64,000 bases of DNA, from positions 558,001 through 622,000 of the forward strand of contig JAIXMG010000006.1 in NCBI GenBank assembly GCA_025201345.1, in the 5' to 3' direction. Under the pieces are notes generated by a model. It ran no database searches. It saw only the letters and a list, made by a program, of their open reading frames with translations, and was not told where the DNA came from. Shown here piece after piece: positions 59,601-64,000 of this stretch (position 1 is its first letter; the number at the start of each line of letters is the position of its first letter). Both the position numbers and the translations under genes were made by a program. The stretch is from Thamnidium elegans (lineage: Eukaryota; Mucoromycota; Mucoromycetes; Mucorales; Mucoraceae).

Positions 59601-60568
59601 ACTTCAACTTGCTCAAAGACAAGCTCAAAACTATATGCAAGAATGTGAGCAAGCCGGTAATAACCTTTCTGAGGAACTTCACGTTCAATTCCAAGAGATC
59701 CTGAGAGAGTGGAAAGCAAAAGGTACTGCCGAAACTTTGGAATCGCTTGAACAAAGGATTGCTGTTGATAAGGACAGAGTGGCCGCAATTCGTTTCGCTA
59801 ATCCTAATGCCATGAAAAATTACGAAGATAGAAAGCTTCAAATCGAGAATTTGGAACAAAAAATCGAAAAGAATAAAATGGATATTATGGATTGTAAGCA
59901 TGAAATTGCTGAACTTCGGGTATGTAAAAAAAAAAGGGAGGTGATAAGAAAATGCAATTTCCAATGTGTTAAATGTTTAACTTTTAGGGTGTATGGGAGC
60001 CTCGTGTGGAACGTTTAATTGCTCGAATCAGTGAAAAGTTTTCGGAAGCTTTCACACGAATTAATCTTAATGGTGAAATTCAGATTGATAAACATGAAGA
60101 TTTCGATAAATGGGGTATCAATATTCTAGTCAAATTCAGAAAAAATGAGAATCTTCAACTTTTAACTGGCCAGCGTCAATCTGGTGGTGAAAGATCTGTT
60201 ACGACTGTACTCTATTTGATGTCTCTTCAAAACCTTGCCAAGTCACCTTTCAGAGTAGTAGATGAAATTAATCAGGGTATGGATCCTAGAAATGAGCGTA
60301 TGATCCATGAACAAATTGTATTAGGCGCTAGTAAACCTGGTACATCACAGTAAGTTTTATGTTCTCTTCTTTTTTTTAAAAAAAAAAGAATTCTTTACTC
60401 ACCCTTGAATTCTATAGATACTTTTTGATTACACCCAAATTATTGCCAAACTTATTTTATAATGAACGCATGCGTGTTCTGTGTATCTATAATAGTGAAT
60501 GGTTACCTACCAAAATCAAGCCATTGTCACACTATTTGGAGCTCGCCCAAACTAATGGAGCCGCATAA
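56653..60568 (+). CDS. SMC5: SMC5, structural maintenance of chromosomes protein 5
   Basis: Eleven exons: 56653-56789, 56845-57234, 57293-57446, 57523-57773, 57830-57941, 58002-58163, 58227-58348, 58405-58621, 58690-59919, 59988-60349 and 60418-60568, giving 1095 codons plus TAA, the usual SMC5 length. ATPase of the SMC5/6 complex, which acts in DNA repair and recombination-intermediate resolution. After a short acidic tail comes GSIVKITLTNFVTYD and Walker A GPNGTGKST (79-87). The SMC5-specific CQFLPQDRVSEFAELSP and LLERTQAAAG follow. Coiled coils flank a hinge in exons 8-9 (IHGPVVLVVNVKDVRYASMV). The C-terminal head has the signature TGQRQSGGERSV (about 985-996) and a Walker B region FRVVDEINQGMDPRNER. 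The D-loop variant NQGMD is normal for SMC5. The final block is YFLITPKLLPNL. Identification is secure. Confidence 0.97.
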
Positions 60569-62305
60569 TAAACATTTGAAATGGATTATATGTAGTTTAA
60601 TTCGATGCTTATACCAATAAATAAATTCATGTATATAACTTTCTTGAAACCATTTTTTAATCTGATTGCCAATTTCCTGGCATTCTACAAAAATCTTCTG
60701 TTCGTGTTACCTCTGTGTGTGCAATTTTAATTAACTGCATATGCAAAACAAAAAGTAACCTAGTTCAATATTTTTATAAGGAATACCTAAAAAGACGATT
60801 AAATATGGTTTAGGTCATACAAATAGGGATACCCATGTCCTTCTTTTTTGTTGTTGCCTTCTTTCTCTCGACCAATAGTTTATTAAACAAGGTAGTTTCA
60901 AAGGAACTATATTTACTTTCTAAACAGATCTTATTATACCAGCTCCTCTTTTATTTCCATAGTACAAGATGATGCCATTCTATTCTGATATCCTTATATC
61001 CGATTACGATATACTACTAGTAGATCTTTGCTATTATTAATTCTGTGTAGGGATTTTTTTTTTTTTTTTTTTTTGCAATACAAATAGTTTTTTTTTTTTT
61101 ACTACTCATACTCGTAGCAATTACTAGGGCTTTCAAACTGATTTTATTATGCACTTCTTTTTCATTATGTTTCACATAAAATACTCGTCCTTCTTTTTCT
61201 TTTTTCGTCAAATTTCGATAGTCAGTAGTCCACTTAGATGTCACAAGAAAAAAAAATCCATCTTTCAGATGCATTTAATTCCAGGAAAGGTAAAAATTCA
61301 CGCACCAGTAAACCCTAAATCAACAGCTGATTAATTCCATTGTATACCGAATAAGTACAAATTATACAATACTGATATTTTTACTGAATATAAAACTATA
61401 TTTTTTCGTAAACGTGTTTAAAGTTTAAGATCTAAGATATATTTTTATTATTACTACCATACTCTATACTAAAAAAAAAAAAAAAAAAACGTTTTTGGGT
61501 TCCGCATCTTTGCCCTGTTTAAAATAAAAGTGCCTTTTTATAAAGCTCAAATATTAAAAAACGAGTACAAGATTTATAAACTAAAACCTATCGGTACTAC
61601 AATATTAGTTTTAAACCCTAAAAAAGGAACATTTTTTGATACATTGTACCACAAATAGCTAATTACAAGTTACTTTTTCATATAGAATACTCGGAATTTT
61701 CAGCGATCTGATTCGCAATTCCTGGTTGGTCTAAAAAAAAAGAAAATAGAGAAAGCAGAAGATCAAAGATTTGTTTATTCTTTATCAGATCCATTCTTAT
61801 TAAAAAAAAAAAAGATCTAGTTTTATTTGTTTTAAAAAAAAGGGATGCACGTCAAATAATTGATAGGTTTTTTTTAGTTTTTTTTCGTTATATACTATTT
61901 CCAAATTAACATATATTGTGTTCCACTCTTTTTTTTTTTACAACTAAATATAGGTCGCATTATACATCTAGATGATGTGGTTTCGGGATATGTTGTGATG
62001 CGGAGAAATCGGTCCTGCATCTAAAAGGAATAGTCTGTTAGCCAATTAATACTCAGGAACACATTAGATAGGCTTAAGCCATACGAAGCTTTGAAGTGTA
62101 ACTATCGGAGTCATTGCGTTACTAAAAGTATTGGATCAGATAAATCTTTTTTACATTTGAAAAAAAAATGTTGGGAGTTTTCCCGGGATTTTTTTTTTTT
62201 TTTGTTTATAAGGCTATACTAATTTTCAATCTATTCATCTTTCTCTTTCTCCCTCTCTCTTCTTTTTTTTTAGATCTAAATTTCGAGTTTTTATCTATCT
62301 ATACA
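60569..62305. other. Intergenic between SMC5 and MFS gene
   Basis: About 1.7 kb with T runs at 61051-61073 and 61089-61100 and an A run at 61471-61489. Frames at 61017-61274 and 61149-61334 are homopolymer-rich and overlap antisense. A pyrimidine-rich leader (62230-62271) precedes the transporter start, and may belong to its 5' UTR, possibly with an intron ending in TTTTTTTTTAG at 62273. Confidence 0.5.
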
Positions 62306-64000
62306 ATGGATAACAAAGGAACCGAAAAGCTAGAAGTCATTGCTCCTACTATGGACGAAAAATACAATACCAATGGATCTCCCGAGAAGTACTTGCAAGA
62401 TAATAGTTCAACTTATGGTGAAGACAAGTCTAATGAAGAAATAAGAACCTTTGGTGGTGATACTGCCCTTGCAAATGCTCCTTGGAAGTATAAAATCATT
62501 GCTTTGGTTACTGCTCTTATGTTTCCTTGTAAGTAAACATTTACATGGTCCTTTGATAATCTGATCTTAACACTAACCTATCCATTTAGTTGGTTCTCAT
62601 TTCTCCGCAAGTGCTATTTCCGCGATGAAAAGTCGTCTTGTAACTGTAAGTATAAGCTATTGGTTTAAAACATAACGTGTGATGAAACTAATTTTTTTTT
62701 TTTCGTATGTATTATAGAATATGAATATCAGTAATACACAATATGGTGTTGTTTCTGCCGCCGTATCTATCATTAACACTATTTTCCCTATTGCTGGTGG
62801 TGTGTTCATTGATATATTTGGTTCTGTCTGGGGTACACTCGCTATTAATTTCATGATTATTCTTGGTGCTTTACTTACCGCTATCGCTGCTAAAATCGAG
62901 TCATATCCTTTATTAGTCGTTGCTCGTGTGATATTTGGTATTGGTAGTGGTTTGATTGTTACTATGCAAGAATCTTTGCTTTCTAAGTGGTTCCGTACCA
63001 AGCATTTATCCATTGCTATTGGTCTTCAACTTTCTATCAGTCGTCTTTCTTCTTTCTTGGGTACCCTTGTTGCCAATGCTGTTGCCGAAGCTGCCGGTGA
63101 TTGGGTTTGGGCTTTCTGGTTATCATTTATTCTTTGTTGTTTCTCTATTGCCATGAATTTGGTCTATGCTCTTGTCGTTCGTCACTTGCAAGGTCAAGTT
63201 ATCTTGTCCGAAAACGAAAAGATTGCTTTGAAAAAAAAGAAGACTTTCAAATGGCGTTCTGTTTTCAAGTTCCCTCTTATTTTCTGGCACATTATCCTTA
63301 TCGAATTTATTTACGCTGCTGTTTGGTCTTCATTCCAAACTATTGCTACTGATTTAATCAAGAAGCATTTCGGTACCACCGAAAAGTTAGCTGGTTATAA
63401 AGCCAGTGCTTCTCAAAGTATTCCTATTGTTGCTACTCCCATCTTAGGTTTCATCATGGATTTCTATGGTCTCCGTGTTATCATTCTTCTCATTTCTTCC
63501 ATCTTTTTAATTCTCAGTTCTGGTTTCTTGGGTTGGACTTATATTGAACCTACCGTTGGTATGATTTTCTATTCCATTTCTCTTGCCTTTGGTCCTATCT
63601 CCATGATTACTTCTATCGGTATGCTTTTGCCCTCTGAGTATATCGGTACTGGTTTAGGTATCTACAAGTCTTCCAACAATATTGGTACTGCCATTCTTGA
63701 TGTCGCTATTGGTGTCATTCAAGATAAAACTGCAGGACAATCCTATGTACAAGTCATGCTGGTCTTTATGATTTTAGCTGGTATTGGTTTCGTTTTGATC
63801 TGTGCTCTTTGGTTCAACCAATTTTACTTTTATGGTAACCTTCTCGAAGTTAAGCGTGTTAAGCGTGTTGCTCGTATGGAGGAAATTAATGGAAAAGAAC
63901 TCGAGTTCACTTCCAAGGGTTTGGATCCTTATACAGATACTCCTATCAGAAAGCTCAGTTACCCTATTGTCGGTTTCTTTGTTGCTGCACTTGTTGCCGC
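62306..64000 (+). CDS. Major facilitator superfamily transporter, MFSD1-like (3' end outside window)
   Basis: Exons 62306-62528, 62590-62645 and 62718 to the window edge read in one frame. I chose the ATG at 62306 because the upstream in-frame extension is T-run encoded. After a hydrophilic tail of about 60 residues, hydrophobic helices start at YKIIALVTALMFPFGSHFSA. MFS features: GGVFIDIFGSVWGTLAINFM (loop 2-3 region, with a degenerate GxxxDxxG-type motif), ARVIFGIGSGLIVTMQESLL, and GFIMDFYGLRVI in the second half. Sequence style is that of MFSD1-type carriers (lysosomal dipeptide exporters in animals). Codon use is strongly biased (many CTT, ATT, GGT, TCC), suggesting high expression. At least nine or ten helices are visible; the remainder is cut off. 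The substrate is inferred only from family resemblance. Confidence 0.88.

Noticed and set aside
1..64000. tRNA genes, rRNA, CRISPR arrays, riboswitches
   Set aside because: No tRNA arm signatures, conserved rRNA segments or regularly spaced repeats were seen on either strand by eye; a tRNAscan-SE/Infernal run would be decisive.

Overview
This is nuclear DNA from an early-diverging filamentous fungus, most likely Mucoromycota (Mucorales type). It is AT-rich, has many introns of about 45-90 bases with GT...AG ends, long A or T runs between genes, and carries a chitin synthase, alternative oxidase, MOB kinase activator, kinesin-6, SMC5 and a major-facilitator transporter. The taxon is inferred from gene style, not from a marker gene. 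I see no tRNA, rRNA, CRISPR or bacterial-type operon.

Layout. 68-2414 (+) is the 3' part of a chitin synthase; 4231-5661 (+) a PAQR/adiponectin-receptor-type membrane protein; 5971-7314 (-) an unrecognised 447-residue protein. 8487-12157 (+) is copy A of a very divergent Hsp70/HSPA12-like gene, followed by about 5.7 kb of repeat-rich, gene-poor DNA. 17905-21219 (+) is an MHYT-domain membrane protein, 22597-23688 (+) a GST-like protein with a broken duplicate at 24303-24945, 26565-27493 (+) a MOB protein, and 27686-29166 (-) an MIT-domain protein. 31767-35548 (-) and 36747-40375 (+) are copies B and C of the Hsp70-like gene, placed head to head. Then come a small unknown protein (42880-43194, -), a 19-exon kinesin-6 (43451-47566, -), a 1078-residue acidic repeat protein (48076-51312, -), alternative oxidase (53110-54130, -), a YjbQ/UPF0047 protein (55448-56114, -), SMC5 (56653-60568, +) and the 5' part of an MFSD1-like transporter (62306 to the edge, +).

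The most interesting content is the three-copy Hsp70-like family. I rebuilt all three as nine-exon genes with matching intron phases. Each protein appears to hold two successive Hsp70/HSPA12-type nucleotide-binding modules followed by one beta-rich C-terminal region. In both modules the glycine-rich ATP-contact motifs are gone while the surrounding framework remains. A and C come from a segmental duplication that includes the promoter and 3' flank. Their divergence is strongly mosaic, and A has lost one base in exon 8. B is older and intact.

Smaller observations include poly-A insertions flanked by target-site duplications, two inverted-repeat elements, an 11-base exon and an 8-base first coding exon in the kinesin, and a strong excess of T-run/A-run junctions, many of them in introns. 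Apart from the Hsp70-like trio the genes are independent housekeeping or cell-structure genes. All splice models were made by hand from reading frame, splice sites and, for the trio, comparison between paralogues.
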